In this document: positions 1 to 9,078 of the stretch, piece after piece
How positions within the stretch are numbered: position 1 is the stretch's first letter
How the letters are laid out: each line of letters begins with the position of its first letter
Translations under genes and position numbers: made by a program
The notes under the pieces: generated by a model
What the model saw: the letters and a program-made list of their open reading frames with translations, nothing else
Databases searched by the model: none
Told to the model about the DNA's origin: nothing
Assembly (NCBI RefSeq): GCF_014699115.1
Contig: NZ_JACXAD010000018.1
Location: forward strand, 1-64,000
DNA: 64,000 nucleotides
Source of the DNA: Hymenobacter montanus
GTDB lineage: Bacteria > Bacteroidota > Bacteroidia > Cytophagales > Hymenobacteraceae
Direction of reading: 5' to 3'

Positions 1-94
1 TAACTTCCATTCCAGGTCACTTAATTCATGGCGACGCATAGCCCAAAATTAACCCTACACTGTCCACACACCCTAGGCCAGGCAGCTTGAAGTA

Positions 95-277
95 TTAACT
101 TCGATTATCTACGTAGAACAGAATACTAGTGGGCTGATCACCGCCCACAAGAAATACATGCCCATCTTCGAAGCTGAGTGCGTTCGGCAAATAGCAGTTG
201 GGGGCCTTACACACCCAATTCACTTGGGAGTATACAATTAGACCCCACTGAAGTAGTAGCTGCCTATTATTGGCTGA
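95..277 (-). pseudogene. Unrecognised decayed coding fragment
   Basis: An open stretch of about 60 codons on the minus strand ends at a TAA and has protein-like composition, including FEDGHVFLVGGDQPTS near its end, which resembles a beta-propeller blade edge. It has no start codon, follows directly on an in-frame TGA, and lies next to another gene relic. It may be the tail of a degraded exported protein. The family is not recognised and it could be chance. Confidence 0.25.
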
Positions 278-291
278 TCATATCGGTTAGG

Positions 292-520
292 CTAAGCAGA
301 AACTCGCGTCAGGTTAAGCTTGTCGGAAGGTAAGGTTTGATTTTCGAGCGGGATGCTTAGGCCCAAGTCGCCGCTCTAGTTATAAAAGTCAATTCCTTCT
401 TCCAGGGTACGGTATTGGCCGTTGTGCATGTAGGGGACCGTTAGGATCACGTTGCGCAGGGTAGGGGTTTTAAAGACTTGGCGGAGCGGCACCAGCTTAG
501 CTAGCTCATAGCAGCAAAGG
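292..520 (-). pseudogene. C-terminal relic of a di-haem cytochrome c peroxidase / MauG gene
   Basis: Read on the minus strand, this gives the characteristic end of MauG-type peroxidases: FKTPTLRNV, then PYMHNGQYRTLEE, then a DFYN block and a LENQTLPSDKLNLT tail. The DFYN block is followed by an in-frame TAG (376-378) where the family has an Arg/Gly-rich turn. The frame then stays open to a second TAG at 292-294, short of the usual final helix. No haem-binding CxxCH is left. Intact members are periplasmic di-haem enzymes of more than 300 residues, so this is a non-functional remnant, perhaps an old recombination edge. Confidence 0.75.
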
Positions 521-582
521 CCGGGCTCCACCACTTATCACCGCCAACTGCCTGACGCAGTCAAGCTGGTGTCCCTCCCAAA

Positions 583-608
583 AAAGCCTCGCTCGCCAGC
601 GAGGCTTT
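583..608 (-). terminator. Intrinsic terminator of the propeller gene
   Basis: An 11-bp stem, AAAGCCTCGCT paired with AGCGAGGCTTT around a 4-nt loop, lies 17 nt past the stop codon of the gene ending at 625. The T-run on the minus strand supports termination of that gene. Confidence 0.75.
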
Positions 609-624
609 TATTGTACACTATAAA

Positions 625-1695
625 TCAGTATCGCCCTGCTACTCCTTGAGCTCCATTCCTGGAGTGCACTAATTGGTGAAACTCCTTTGCCGTCAGCACC
701 GTGACTTTGCCTTCGCTTACCAACCACAGCCGCTGCTGTTTATCAACCTCAAGCAAAAATGGGTTGCCGGCCCCTGCCGGCGCCGGCAGGGGCACCAGGA
801 GCTGCTTCTGCTCGATTTTATCGGTAGAAGGGGTAAAGCTGGGCAGGTGGTTGGCGGGTTCCTGGGGCAGCAGCAACAGGCCCATTGCCGTGGCAAACAG
901 GCGGCCCTCGCCTTTGAGGTAGGCGACGCTGTGCACTTCATTGCCCGGCCGGCCCAGGAACTTCACGGTGGGCAGCTCGGCCTCGGCTGCCGAGCGTTGG
1001 GCCTGGCCTTCGAACACACAAATGGCATCGGACATGATAACCCAGAGGTTGCCAACGTTGTCGGGCAGCAGCTTTTCCACGATGTTGTCGGGAATTTCCT
1101 GGTTAGCCACGCCTTCCTCGTTGTAGCGGGTCCAGTCCTGGTGCTGCTTGCGGCTCAGGCCGATGTTGGTGGCTATCCACACGGAGCTGTCGGCCGTGGC
1201 CGCGCCGCCGTTGATGGCGGGCGTGTTCAGCTCTTGGGTGAAGGCACCCTTCTTTTCATGAAACACACCCTGGCCGTAGGCGCCTACCCACATGGTGCCG
1301 CGCGCATCCCGAAACAGCGCCGTTATGCTGGGGAAGGGCTCGACACCCGGCAGGGGCTGCTTGTGCGGCCGGAAGCCTTGGTAGTTCAGGCGCACGAGGC
1401 CTTGCCGGGTGCCCAGCCAGAGAACGGTGTCGGCTACCGCGGCGCACTGAACGGGGGCCTCGCCCTGGTAGTGGCGGACGAACTGCTGGCCTTCAAGGCG
1501 AAAAACGCTGTGCTGAGTAACCAGGTAGGTCGCCTTGCCAACGTGAAGCAAGGCCACGGGCTTTTCATTGCCGGCCACGGCGTAGGATGGTCGGGGCCGG
1601 GCGTGTCCGCTCATGCTCAGTCCCAGTAGCGTCAGGCTCAGGAAAAAAGCCGGGAGGAAACGGCCAATGAAGGAAATTATCCGAAGAGAGAGCAT
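625..1695 (-). CDS. Exported beta-propeller (two-component-regulator propeller-like) protein
   Basis: A 356-residue protein with an N-terminal signal sequence (hydrophobic stretch about residues 5-30). The body is a series of propeller blades of the Reg_prop type, each with a W-[ILV]-[GA] core followed by a G: DTVLWLGTRQGLVRL, GTMWVGAYGQGVF, SSVWIATNIGLSR, GNLWVIMSDAICVF and QRLWLVSEGKVTVL. Such propellers usually form the periplasmic sensor of hybrid histidine kinases. Here no transmembrane, kinase or regulator domain follows, so it is a stand-alone periplasmic or secreted propeller of unknown ligand. A TACCTTTG promoter box lies 25 nt upstream of the start. Confidence 0.7.
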   Translation of the reverse strand: MLSLRIISFIGRFLPAFFLSLTLLGLSMSGHARPRPSYAVAGNEKPVALLHVGKATYLVTQHSVFRLEGQQFVRHYQGEAPVQCAAVADTVLWLGTRQGLVRLNYQGFRPHKQPLPGVEPFPSITALFRDARGTMWVGAYGQGVFHEKKGAFTQELNTPAINGGAATADSSVWIATNIGLSRKQHQDWTRYNEEGVANQEIPDNIVEKLLPDNVGNLWVIMSDAICVFEGQAQRSAAEAELPTVKFLGRPGNEVHSVAYLKGEGRLFATAMGLLLLPQEPANHLPSFTPSTDKIEQKQLLVPLPAPAGAGNPFLLEVDKQQRLWLVSEGKVTVLTAKEFHQLVHSRNGAQGVAGRY

Positions 1696-1720
1696 GGGTT
1701 GCGGCAGGAGAATGTCCTCG

Positions 1721-1728
1721 CAAAGGTA
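1721..1728 (-). promoter_or_regulatory. Bacteroidota -7 box (TACCTTTG) of the propeller gene
   Basis: TACCTTTG on the minus strand matches the TAnnTTTG -7 consensus of the Bacteroidota primary sigma factor. It lies 25 nt upstream of the ATG at 1695. No clear -33 TTG is visible at the expected distance. Confidence 0.5.
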
Positions 1729-1906
1729 TAGCCAGGGCTCCTAGCTGTTTGGTTATGTTATGGTTACCAAAGGATGATATCAGCCCCCGTTTTTTAATGA
1801 AGCCGTGACAAAGAAGTAACCCAGGTCTCACAGGGGCGGGGGAATTTTGCGGCGGGTCAATTATCCCGTCACCAATCATCCCGTCATCAACACCGTTCCG
1901 GATTTC

Positions 1907-4003
1907 ATGAGAACTAAACATTTACTCCTGGGCAGCCTGGTGCTCGCCACGGCGGCCCGCCAGGAAGTGAGCGCGCAGGCTGCCGCGACGAACAACAACG
2001 TCATCATCTACATTGGCGACGGCTTCGGTCTGGCGCCCAAAACCGCGGCTCGCATGGCCATGGGGCAGGGTACCGCGGGTAAGCGCTTCGCTTCGGACCC
2101 CGGCTTTCAGGTGCTCGCCCTTGATAAGCTGAAGTACAACGCCACCGTCACAACCCACTCGCTCAATTCGTGGATTACCGACTCGGCTCCCGGGGCTTCG
2201 GTGTACGCCTGCGGCAAAGCCGGCAAGCAGGATAACGAAGTGCTGTCGCTGAACCCAGCTTCCGGTGCGCCCATCGAAACAATCCTGGAGGCCGCTAAGA
2301 AGCAGGGCTATGCGGTGGGCATAGTGAGCACGGCCCGCATCACGCACGCCACGCCGGCGGCCTTTGCCAGCCACATCTGGTACCGCGATCTGGAAGACTA
2401 CATCGCGGCCCAGTACATTGCCTCGACCCAGACCCAGTACCAGGCCATTTTTGACGCCAGCCCAACGGCGGCCTTCAAGTACCAGGCGAACCGCGACTGG
2501 GTGCTGCCCGCGCCCAAAGTAGGCGTGGAGCTGGATGTGGTACTTGGTGGCGGCTCGCGCCACTTTCTGCCCCGCAACGTGGCCAGCTCCTACGAAACCA
2601 TCGTCGACCGGACCGGTGCCCCCATCATCGACCCCGCCACCAGCGCCCCGGCCACCCTCACCCGGGGGCGTCGCGCCGATGACGTCGACTTGGTGCGCTA
2701 CGCCGTGACGGAGCGTAATTACGCCTTCGTGAACAGCCGCGATGCCCTCAACAACATCGACCTGGCCCAGTTTGGGCCCGGGGGCAAGAAGCTGCTGGGC
2801 TTATTCAACGCTTCGCACGTCAACTACGAACAGGACCGGCAAACCAGTGCTCCCTGGGAGCCCTCCCTGGCTGAAATGACGGCGGCGGCCATCAAGGTGC
2901 TGCAAGCCAAAAGCAACGGCAAAGGCTTTTTCCTGATGGTGGAAGCCGGCCGGATCGACCACTTAGAGCACGCCAATACCGGCGGCCTCACCGTGGTGGC
3001 CAACCCCGCCGGGGGCAACCAGTACATCATCGATACCGACAAGCCCGCTTACGTAGGGGGAGGCGAAGCCAACTACGTGGCTACGCCCACCACCGCCCGC
3101 ACTACCAACGTGTACGCTTCCGACTACATGATTAAGGAGGTGATGGCTTTCGATTACGCCGTCGCCGAGGGCCGCGCCCTGCTGGCTGCGCCCAGTAATG
3201 GCCGGACGCTCATCTTCAGTACTTCGGACCACGAGTGCGGCGGCTTCGCCGTAACCGGCCTGCACGACGAAGCCGACGCCCAGCGCAATGGCACCAAAAT
3301 CCGCACCTATTCGGGTCAAATCACCAAGTCGGTGGCGGCCGAAGCGGGCTACGCTACCCCAACCAACCTGGTGCGCGGCGACGGCGGCACTGGTGGGTGG
3401 TTCCCCGACTACGTGATGAATAATTTTCAGGGCAAAGACTACCCGCAGCCGGCCTCGGCCACGGGCAAGCGCATCGTGGTGGCCTACGGCTCAAACCCCC
3501 TCACCAACGGCAACGGCACCCGCGCCAGCACCGGAGTGGGCAGCAACCAGGGCGCCACGCCCGGCAACCACACCCCGCAGGACATCTGGGTGGGAGCCGA
3601 AGACAACACTGCTACTCACGCCCAGCAAATCACCGGCCGGGGCCTGCTCGACAATACCGCTATTACCCCCATCATGGCCGATTTCTTGCGGCTGACGGAC
3701 TTCGGCAGCACCCTGGGCCTGCGCGGCCCTGGGGCCACGAAGGCAGAGAGCAACGTGCTGCTGAGCCCCGTGCCATTCGAGGACCAATTCAAGGTGTCCT
3801 TCACCGTGACCAGCCCCGGAGCCGTCACAGTGGAGCTGTTCAACCAGCTAGGTCAAAAAGTGCAAACGGTGGTAGCCGACAAAAACTACGGCCTGGGGAC
3901 TCACGCCGTAGCCGTGGATGGCAGCCGCTTGAAAACGGGTATTTACATAGCCTCCGTAATCATTAACGGCCAAGTGGTCTCCAAGAAAACCATTAAGCTG
4001 TAA
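1907..4003 (+). CDS. Secreted alkaline phosphatase with T9SS C-terminal sorting domain
   Basis: Start set at the ATG at 1907, which opens with a signal peptide (MRTKHLLLGSLVLATAA, about 24 residues); an upstream in-frame ATG would only add a polar tail. About 698 residues. Alkaline phosphatase motifs are in order: IYIGDGFG (metal ligand Asp, ~residue 38), TDSAPGAS (nucleophile Ser ~93 in the DSA motif), GRIDHLEHA (~349), TSDHECGG (~441) and GNHTPQDIWVGA. The last ~80 residues form a Por secretion tail (beta-sandwich with LFNQLGQKV and LKTGIYIASV) that would send it through T9SS to the surface or medium. It hydrolyses phosphomonoesters and likely serves phosphate scavenging. No Pho-box equivalent was recognised. 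Confidence 0.9.
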   Translation: MRTKHLLLGSLVLATAARQEVSAQAAATNNNVIIYIGDGFGLAPKTAARMAMGQGTAGKRFASDPGFQVLALDKLKYNATVTTHSLNSWITDSAPGASVYACGKAGKQDNEVLSLNPASGAPIETILEAAKKQGYAVGIVSTARITHATPAAFASHIWYRDLEDYIAAQYIASTQTQYQAIFDASPTAAFKYQANRDWVLPAPKVGVELDVVLGGGSRHFLPRNVASSYETIVDRTGAPIIDPATSAPATLTRGRRADDVDLVRYAVTERNYAFVNSRDALNNIDLAQFGPGGKKLLGLFNASHVNYEQDRQTSAPWEPSLAEMTAAAIKVLQAKSNGKGFFLMVEAGRIDHLEHANTGGLTVVANPAGGNQYIIDTDKPAYVGGGEANYVATPTTARTTNVYASDYMIKEVMAFDYAVAEGRALLAAPSNGRTLIFSTSDHECGGFAVTGLHDEADAQRNGTKIRTYSGQITKSVAAEAGYATPTNLVRGDGGTGGWFPDYVMNNFQGKDYPQPASATGKRIVVAYGSNPLTNGNGTRASTGVGSNQGATPGNHTPQDIWVGAEDNTATHAQQITGRGLLDNTAITPIMADFLRLTDFGSTLGLRGPGATKAESNVLLSPVPFEDQFKVSFTVTSPGAVTVELFNQLGQKVQTVVADKNYGLGTHAVAVDGSRLKTGIYIASVIINGQVVSKKTIKL

Positions 4004-4009
4004 GGAATT

Positions 4010-4067
4010 GATAATGAAACACCAGTGGCGCGCAGCAGATTCTGCGCGCCACTGGTGTTTCATTATC
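4010..4067. terminator. 26-bp perfect palindrome between convergent genes (bidirectional terminator candidate)
   Basis: Two perfectly complementary 26-nt arms (4010-4035 and 4042-4067) flank a 6-nt loop between the phosphatase and methyltransferase genes, which converge here. There is no true T-run on either side, so it is not a textbook intrinsic terminator. Its position suggests a shared transcription stop. Confidence 0.6.
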
Positions 4068-4078
4068 ACCTGCCAAGG

Positions 4079-4993
4079 CTACTTCACATTCTTGGCTACC
4101 ACGAACATTCTATCCCCGAACCGCCCGGTCAGCTTATTCAGGTAGTACGTGGGGTATTGCCCCGCCAGCTTGCCCACCTTCTCCAGGACGCTGCCTCCCA
4201 AGCGGATGTTCTTAGGCGGCTTCACGGGGTTGAGCAGCTCCACTACCTCAAACCCTTGTTTCCATAGCATCTTGGTGATGGTGGCCGGGGTGAACTCAAA
4301 CAAGTGGTAAGGAGGCAGATCCATCTTGCGCTCCTTGCCCAGTGCCCCATACGCGGCAAAACCCAGCCGCATTGTGGGCAGGTTCAGCACCGAGGGCAGG
4401 GCCAGCACCAACAAGCCCTCCGCGGCGAGAATGCGGTGGAACTTGGCCAGCGTGGCCGCCGGTGACAGCAGGTGCTCCAGCACGTCGCCCATGTAGGCGA
4501 GATCGAACTGGTTTTCGTGGAAGTCTTCGGTGGTTTCGATGTTGCCCGTTACCACGAGCAGGTGTAGCTCGCGCCGGGCGAAGTCGGCCGCGTGCTCGGA
4601 TATCTCCAGGCCGTGGCTTTCCCAACCGAGGGCTTCGAGGCTTTTGAGGGTGTAGCCCGGGCCGCAGCCCACCTCCAGGTAGCGGAACTTGCGCCCCGGA
4701 TACTTGGCCAGGATGTAGTCGGTGAACTTGTCGGGCCGGAGCCGGCTTAGGGCCTCCTGCTTCTGCCCTTCGTCGATGAAAACAACCTCCTGCTGGGTTC
4801 GGTCGTAGTTAGGACGCTCGGTGAAATAGTCTTTGCCGTAGAGCCGCTCCAGCTGGGCGGGAGTAGGCTGGGGATCGACAAACATCAGGTCGCAGCGGCG
4901 GCACTGGGTGCCCTGTAGCTTCTGGCCTTCAAATTCGTAGTAAAAAGGCAGCTTCTTAAAGTCAGTGCTGCCGCACAGGTCGCAGGTACGCAT
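4079..4993 (-). CDS. Class I SAM-dependent methyltransferase with N-terminal zinc ribbon
   Basis: 304 residues. The N-terminus carries two CxxC pairs (C4/C7 and C31/C34) typical of the zinc-binding head found on methyltransferases of the Methyltransf_13/23 group. The Rossmann core follows, with motif I LEVGCGPGYTL near residue 105, an acidic strand-2 end at HGLEIS, and a motif IV-like LAYMGDVLEHLLSP. Relatives often sit in surface polysaccharide or natural-product clusters, but no glycosyltransferase neighbours are present, so the substrate is unknown. The start codon lies 5 nt downstream of a TACCTTTG box, suggesting a leaderless transcript. Confidence 0.8.
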   Translation of the reverse strand: MRTCDLCGSTDFKKLPFYYEFEGQKLQGTQCRRCDLMFVDPQPTPAQLERLYGKDYFTERPNYDRTQQEVVFIDEGQKQEALSRLRPDKFTDYILAKYPGRKFRYLEVGCGPGYTLKSLEALGWESHGLEISEHAADFARRELHLLVVTGNIETTEDFHENQFDLAYMGDVLEHLLSPAATLAKFHRILAAEGLLVLALPSVLNLPTMRLGFAAYGALGKERKMDLPPYHLFEFTPATITKMLWKQGFEVVELLNPVKPPKNIRLGGSVLEKVGKLAGQYPTYYLNKLTGRFGDRMFVVAKNVK

Positions 4994-4997
4994 GGCG

Positions 4998-5005
4998 CAA
5001 AGGTA
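4998..5005 (-). promoter_or_regulatory. Bacteroidota -7 box next to the methyltransferase start
   Basis: TACCTTTG on the minus strand ends only 4 nt before the ATG at 4993. Transcription would begin at or next to the start codon, which implies a leaderless or nearly leaderless mRNA. Confidence 0.55.
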
Positions 5006-5120
5006 AAGTAGCCCGGTGCTCCTGGTGCGCGCTACGGCCGCGCCGGTAACCTGGCTCGCCCGGCTGCTGTTATCATTGCACCCTGCCCGAAGCAGGCGCT
5101 TGGGGCTACTCTACTACACT

Positions 5121-6086
5121 ATGCTCGACGTTCTCATCATTGGGGCCGGCCCGGTGGGGCTGGCCTGCGCCCTCGAAATCCAGCGCCGCGGCCTGCGCGC
5201 GGCCGTGGTCGAAAAAGGTGCTTTGGTTAATTCTATTGTCGGCTATCCGACCAACATGGAGTTTTTCTCCACGCCCGAGCTACTCGAAATTGGCGGCTAC
5301 CCTTTCCCTACCAATCACTACAAGCCCCTGCGCGAAGACGCGCTGGATTACTACCTGCGCGTGGCCACCTCCGAAAAGCTGACCCTGCGTCTGCACGAAA
5401 AGGTCCTGTCGCTAACCGGTGAGCAGGGCAATTTCACCGTCACGACCGACAAAGGAGAAATCCGGACCCGCAACGTCATCGTCGCCACCGGATTCTACGA
5501 CCTGCCCAACCCGCTCAACGTGCCCGGCGAAGACCTGCCCCACGTCAGCCACTACTACAAAGAGCCCTACCAGCACGCCACCCAGCAGGTCGTCGTTATC
5601 GGTGCTAAGAACTCCGCCGCCAAAGCTGCCCTGCAGCTTACCCGCGCCGGCGCCCGGGTTACCCTCATCGTGCGCGGCCCCGCCCTGAGCGATTCCGTGA
5701 AGTACTGGATTCGCCCCGACCTCGTCAACCGCATTACCGAGGGCCGCATCACTGCCTATCTCAGTACTACCGTCACCGCCATTCGCCCTGGGGCTGTGGA
5801 AGTTCTCACGCCCGATGGGCCGCGCATGCTGCCCGCCGATTTCGTGTACGCCCTCACCGGTTACCATCCCGACGAGGACCTGCTCGGCCGCCTCGGCGTT
5901 GAGCCCGACCCCGCCGACGAGGCCCGCGCCCCCCTCTTCGACCCCGCCACCCAGGAAACCACCCGCCCTGGCCTGTTCGTGGCCGGCACCGTGTGCGGCG
6001 GGCGGGCCACCAGCCGCTGGTTTATCGAGAACGGCCGCCACCACGCCCAGCTGATTGCGGCCCACTTGGCAGAGCAGCGGTCTTAG
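5121..6086 (+). CDS. ypdA: YpdA family putative bacillithiol disulfide reductase
   Basis: Start chosen at the ATG at 5121 (MLDVLIIGAGPVG), because the FAD-binding GxGxxG must lie at the very N-terminus; an in-frame upstream ATG would add 35 unrelated residues. 321 residues. A first dinucleotide fold (GAGPVG, residues ~8-13) binds FAD and a second (VVVIGAKNSAAKAA, ~157) binds NADPH. ALTGYHPDE and the C-terminal GLFVAGTVCGG are typical of the thioredoxin-reductase-like YpdA group. These flavoenzymes are thought to reduce bacillithiol disulfide. The rest of the bacillithiol pathway is not in the window. Confidence 0.9.
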   Translation: MLDVLIIGAGPVGLACALEIQRRGLRAAVVEKGALVNSIVGYPTNMEFFSTPELLEIGGYPFPTNHYKPLREDALDYYLRVATSEKLTLRLHEKVLSLTGEQGNFTVTTDKGEIRTRNVIVATGFYDLPNPLNVPGEDLPHVSHYYKEPYQHATQQVVVIGAKNSAAKAALQLTRAGARVTLIVRGPALSDSVKYWIRPDLVNRITEGRITAYLSTTVTAIRPGAVEVLTPDGPRMLPADFVYALTGYHPDEDLLGRLGVEPDPADEARAPLFDPATQETTRPGLFVAGTVCGGRATSRWFIENGRHHAQLIAAHLAEQRS

Positions 6087-6140
6087 GCTCTGCAGCGGCA
6101 GATAGACTGATTTGTCCAGCAGTTAATGCTGCAAGAACGC

Positions 6141-6177
6141 AAAAAGCGCCTTCCCCAAGTGGGGAAGGCGCTTTTTT
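6141..6177. terminator. Bidirectional intrinsic terminator (ypdA / GDSL lipoprotein)
   Basis: A GC-rich stem, AAAAAGCGCCTTCCCC paired with GGGGAAGGCGCTTTTT around a 4-5 nt loop, has A and T tracts on both flanks. It lies between the convergent ypdA and GDSL genes and would stop both. Confidence 0.9.
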
Positions 6178-6195
6178 TCGAATCCCTTGATAAGA

Positions 6196-7623
6196 TTACT
6201 GCGGAAACTGTACTCCACGGTAGCTGTTCGGGTCTACAGTAGGAATGGAAGCGCCGTAGGTTGCATTAATAATACGGATGAACTCATTTGCTATCACGGC
6301 GTAGCCACGGGGGGTAGGGTGCACGCCATCGAGGCCAAACAAGTTGCCGGAAGCAAAAGCAGCTGAGTTACTAACCGCGTTGGCCACCACGCCTCGCTGA
6401 ACGATGGCAGTGAAAAACGCATTCATATCCGCCAGGGCCACTTTATTCTGGCGAGCAGTCTTGGCAATAATGCCGTTGAGCTGATTGGTACGGTTTACCA
6501 CCTCGGTTTGCTCAATCGGGTCAAGCACGTACTGGCTGGGAATCGGGGCGAGCGGTGAGGCACCCAGGCCGGGGTTAGCGGCGATATAGGCTCGGGCTGT
6601 TAAGGTCAGCAAATCGGCGGCAGTAGCGGCCCGGGTAACGGTGGCCATAGAGGTGGCTGAGGTGCGCGCCGTTACGTAAATATTTGCAATAGCGGGGTTT
6701 ACAGCCTTATAAGCGTCCAGTACGCCTGCCACGGTCACGGTGTTGAAATACGGAATATTGGCTACGTTTGGGATGTTAGCTAGCATACCGGGCACGGTAC
6801 CGTTTCTAGACATCGTACTAACAATATTACGGTAGCCGCGTCCAAAGCTAGTGGAGTCGGTCATGCCGCTGAAGGGGTTCGTCGCGTCTGCTACACCACC
6901 GTTAGTAGCGTAGGTCAATACGTCGTTGTTACCCATCCAGCAGGTGAAGAACGTGGCATTCTTCTGCCTGATATAGGTCACGTAGTCTTTGGTGCCCCGG
7001 TCAGCAGCGGGCAAAATGCGCTGGTAGTACGGGTTTAGGTTGCTATAGATACGCGCTGCTCCCCGAATTAAAGCATCAGCGGCCGACGACCCTGTTGATG
7101 CCGCGGTCTGGTCAGCGCTGAGTACTGAAATACCCGGTACCCCCAGGTTGTCGGGTTGCGGTCCGGTGTAAGGCTCTAGCTCGAGTGCTCCGGAGCCTGC
7201 GGGAGGAAGGGGGAGGCGGTTGCCCGTGTAAGCCACGCGTTCGCCCAGGAAGTTATTGCCACCGGGGGGTGGTCCTGGCGCAGGCTGTACGGGCGTGAGC
7301 ATATTACTCACCAATAGTAATTTCACATAGCCGGATCCATCCTGCCGCTCCGCCGAAAAGCTTGGCTGTAAGAAGTTTGCCGGGCCTTTGCCGGTTTTAG
7401 CAAATTGCTGCGCCAGAATGGCCGGGTACGAAGTAGCTTGGGCCTCATTGTAAAGGCCGCCATCAGCAAACCCAGCCGTGAGGGAGTTCCCCACGGCCAC
7501 GTAGCTGGAAAAATCAACCGAGCCCGCCGTTGCTGAGGGCGCATTAATATCCGGCTGACAGCCGGCTAACCCCAACCCCAGCAGGCCCAATGCGGGCGCC
7601 GTACGCTTGATAAACAGTTTCAT
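6196..7623 (-). CDS. SGNH/GDSL hydrolase family lipoprotein
   Basis: 475 residues with a lipoprotein signal (lipobox LGLAGC, Cys22), so it is probably membrane anchored. SGNH blocks: block I YVAVGNSLTAGFADG (Ser nucleophile, ~45-60), a Gly-containing GVPG, block III GNNDVLTY (Asn), and block V DGVHPTPRGYAVIA (catalytic Asp/His) near the C-terminus. Such enzymes are esterases or lipases acting on acyl or acetyl esters. It follows the FadL-type porin gene by 30 nt in the same direction. The pair recurs in Bacteroidota and suggests uptake and hydrolysis of a hydrophobic ester, but the substrate is unknown. Confidence 0.85.
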   Translation of the reverse strand: MKLFIKRTAPALGLLGLGLAGCQPDINAPSATAGSVDFSSYVAVGNSLTAGFADGGLYNEAQATSYPAILAQQFAKTGKGPANFLQPSFSAERQDGSGYVKLLLVSNMLTPVQPAPGPPPGGNNFLGERVAYTGNRLPLPPAGSGALELEPYTGPQPDNLGVPGISVLSADQTAASTGSSAADALIRGAARIYSNLNPYYQRILPAADRGTKDYVTYIRQKNATFFTCWMGNNDVLTYATNGGVADATNPFSGMTDSTSFGRGYRNIVSTMSRNGTVPGMLANIPNVANIPYFNTVTVAGVLDAYKAVNPAIANIYVTARTSATSMATVTRAATAADLLTLTARAYIAANPGLGASPLAPIPSQYVLDPIEQTEVVNRTNQLNGIIAKTARQNKVALADMNAFFTAIVQRGVVANAVSNSAAFASGNLFGLDGVHPTPRGYAVIANEFIRIINATYGASIPTVDPNSYRGVQFPQ

Positions 7624-7653
7624 AAGTAAGAATCGTAAGTCGGGTGGGAAGGA

Positions 7654-8922
7654 TTAAAAGCTATACCGCAGCCCCACGCCGGGGATGCTGATGTTGGTGC
7701 GGTAGGTGCCGGCTACCCGGTCGGTGGTGCCGTTGTCGAGCAGGTCGGCTTCGGTTTGCGTGCGCTTCAGGATGGCCTGAAACATGAAGGACGCATCCAC
7801 GCCAAAGTTCTCGGTGATGTTGTAACCGACGCCAGCCGTGCCAATAATGCGGTCGTTATCAGGCGTCTCGGGCGTCACGTAGCCATCTTTTACCGGCGAT
7901 ATATCGTAGGCACCACCCACGCGTAGCGCCAACTTGTCGTTCAGTTGGTACTGACCGCCGAGGCGGAAGGTCAGCCCATCATCGTACGAGCGTTTCGACT
8001 CCGAGAAGGTATCCAGGCCAACTTGTGCGGGGGCCCCATCTTTGCTGAAGTCGAAGCGCAAGGAACGGTACGCGCTCCACTGCGTGAAGTTTACGTCAGC
8101 GCCAATGGTGAGCTTGTCGGTGGGCATAAGGCCAATGCCGATATTGACAGTGGCCGGCAGCGGCAGCGTGGCGCTAAACTTGTTGCCCACAAAGCGCCCC
8201 TGCAAGGCTGGAATCGAGTTGACTATGGTCACGTCGCCACCTTCTACTTTCGCGTCAATCTTGGAGCGATAGCTGATGCCCAGGCTGAGCTTGGTCGATG
8301 GCTTAAAGAAAATGCCCGCATTCACCCCGAAGCCGGCTTTGGTTTTGCCATCCAGCTCAATTGAGCCCTCGGCCGACGGCAGCGCAACCGCCCGCTGCAG
8401 GTTTACTGAGCCCGAAGCCAGAATCATCAGGCCGGCCCCCACGCTCAACTGGTCGGTGATGGCGTAGCTAACGGTTGGCTGCAGGTAAACGGCGCGTAGC
8501 GCGATTTCTTTGAGCGAAAACCGGCCTTCCCAGCCATTCTCATACTTCAGCGACGAGCCGTAGGGCGTGTACACGGCAATACCCGCGCGGAACTTGCCCT
8601 CTTTAGGCCCGAAGCTGGCATACACGTTAAACGGCGTTACCGTGGTATTTTGCAGCTTCCGCTGCTCCCCGCCCGTGGTCGGCTGAAAGGCCAGGCGGGC
8701 GAAAGTTGCGCTCACGCCCACCTGCACGCCGTTTTGGCGTAGCATGGCCATGGCGCCGGGGTTCAGAAACTGCGCGGCCTGTTCCATGGAGAGGCCCACG
8801 CCCACTCCGCCCATGCCGATGCTCTGCTGGCTAGGTAGGTAGACCTGAAAGCCGCCCGCGCTAGCGCTCGACGCGCCCATCAGGACTGCTCCGCCCGCGA
8901 AGAGTAGTGTTTTTACCTTCAT
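7654..8922 (-). CDS. OmpP1/FadL family outer-membrane transport protein
   Basis: 422 residues with a signal peptide (cleavage near ASSASAGG). The mature N-terminus GGFQVYLPSQQSIGMGG and the NPGAMAML motif match the FadL/TodX hatch region. The rest alternates polar and hydrophobic beta strands and ends in a terminal aromatic (SF), as in outer-membrane barrels. FadL proteins admit long-chain fatty acids or aromatic hydrocarbons by lateral diffusion. It is the first gene of a two-gene unit with the GDSL lipoprotein. Confidence 0.88.
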   Translation of the reverse strand: MKVKTLLFAGGAVLMGASSASAGGFQVYLPSQQSIGMGGVGVGLSMEQAAQFLNPGAMAMLRQNGVQVGVSATFARLAFQPTTGGEQRKLQNTTVTPFNVYASFGPKEGKFRAGIAVYTPYGSSLKYENGWEGRFSLKEIALRAVYLQPTVSYAITDQLSVGAGLMILASGSVNLQRAVALPSAEGSIELDGKTKAGFGVNAGIFFKPSTKLSLGISYRSKIDAKVEGGDVTIVNSIPALQGRFVGNKFSATLPLPATVNIGIGLMPTDKLTIGADVNFTQWSAYRSLRFDFSKDGAPAQVGLDTFSESKRSYDDGLTFRLGGQYQLNDKLALRVGGAYDISPVKDGYVTPETPDNDRIIGTAGVGYNITENFGVDASFMFQAILKRTQTEADLLDNGTTDRVAGTYRTNISIPGVGLRYSF

Positions 8923-9065
8923 ACAATAGAAAATTTTTAGGGTAGTGAGGATGTAGGGTTAAAAGTAACGGAATTTTTCAAGTCAATTCTTTGGCCCGCC
9001 GAATAAGCCGGTCCACTATCATCGCTGCGCTGGTTGCGCGTTCTATCTCGCGGAACACCAAGCCG

Positions 9066-9073
9066 TACCTTTG
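9066..9073 (+). promoter_or_regulatory. Bacteroidota -7 box directly upstream of lptB
   Basis: TACCTTTG ends 5 nt before the lptB ATG at 9079, so the transcript would have almost no leader. It supports 9079 over the in-frame upstream ATG at 9034, which lies before the promoter. Confidence 0.6.
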
Positions 9074-9078
9074 CCCTT

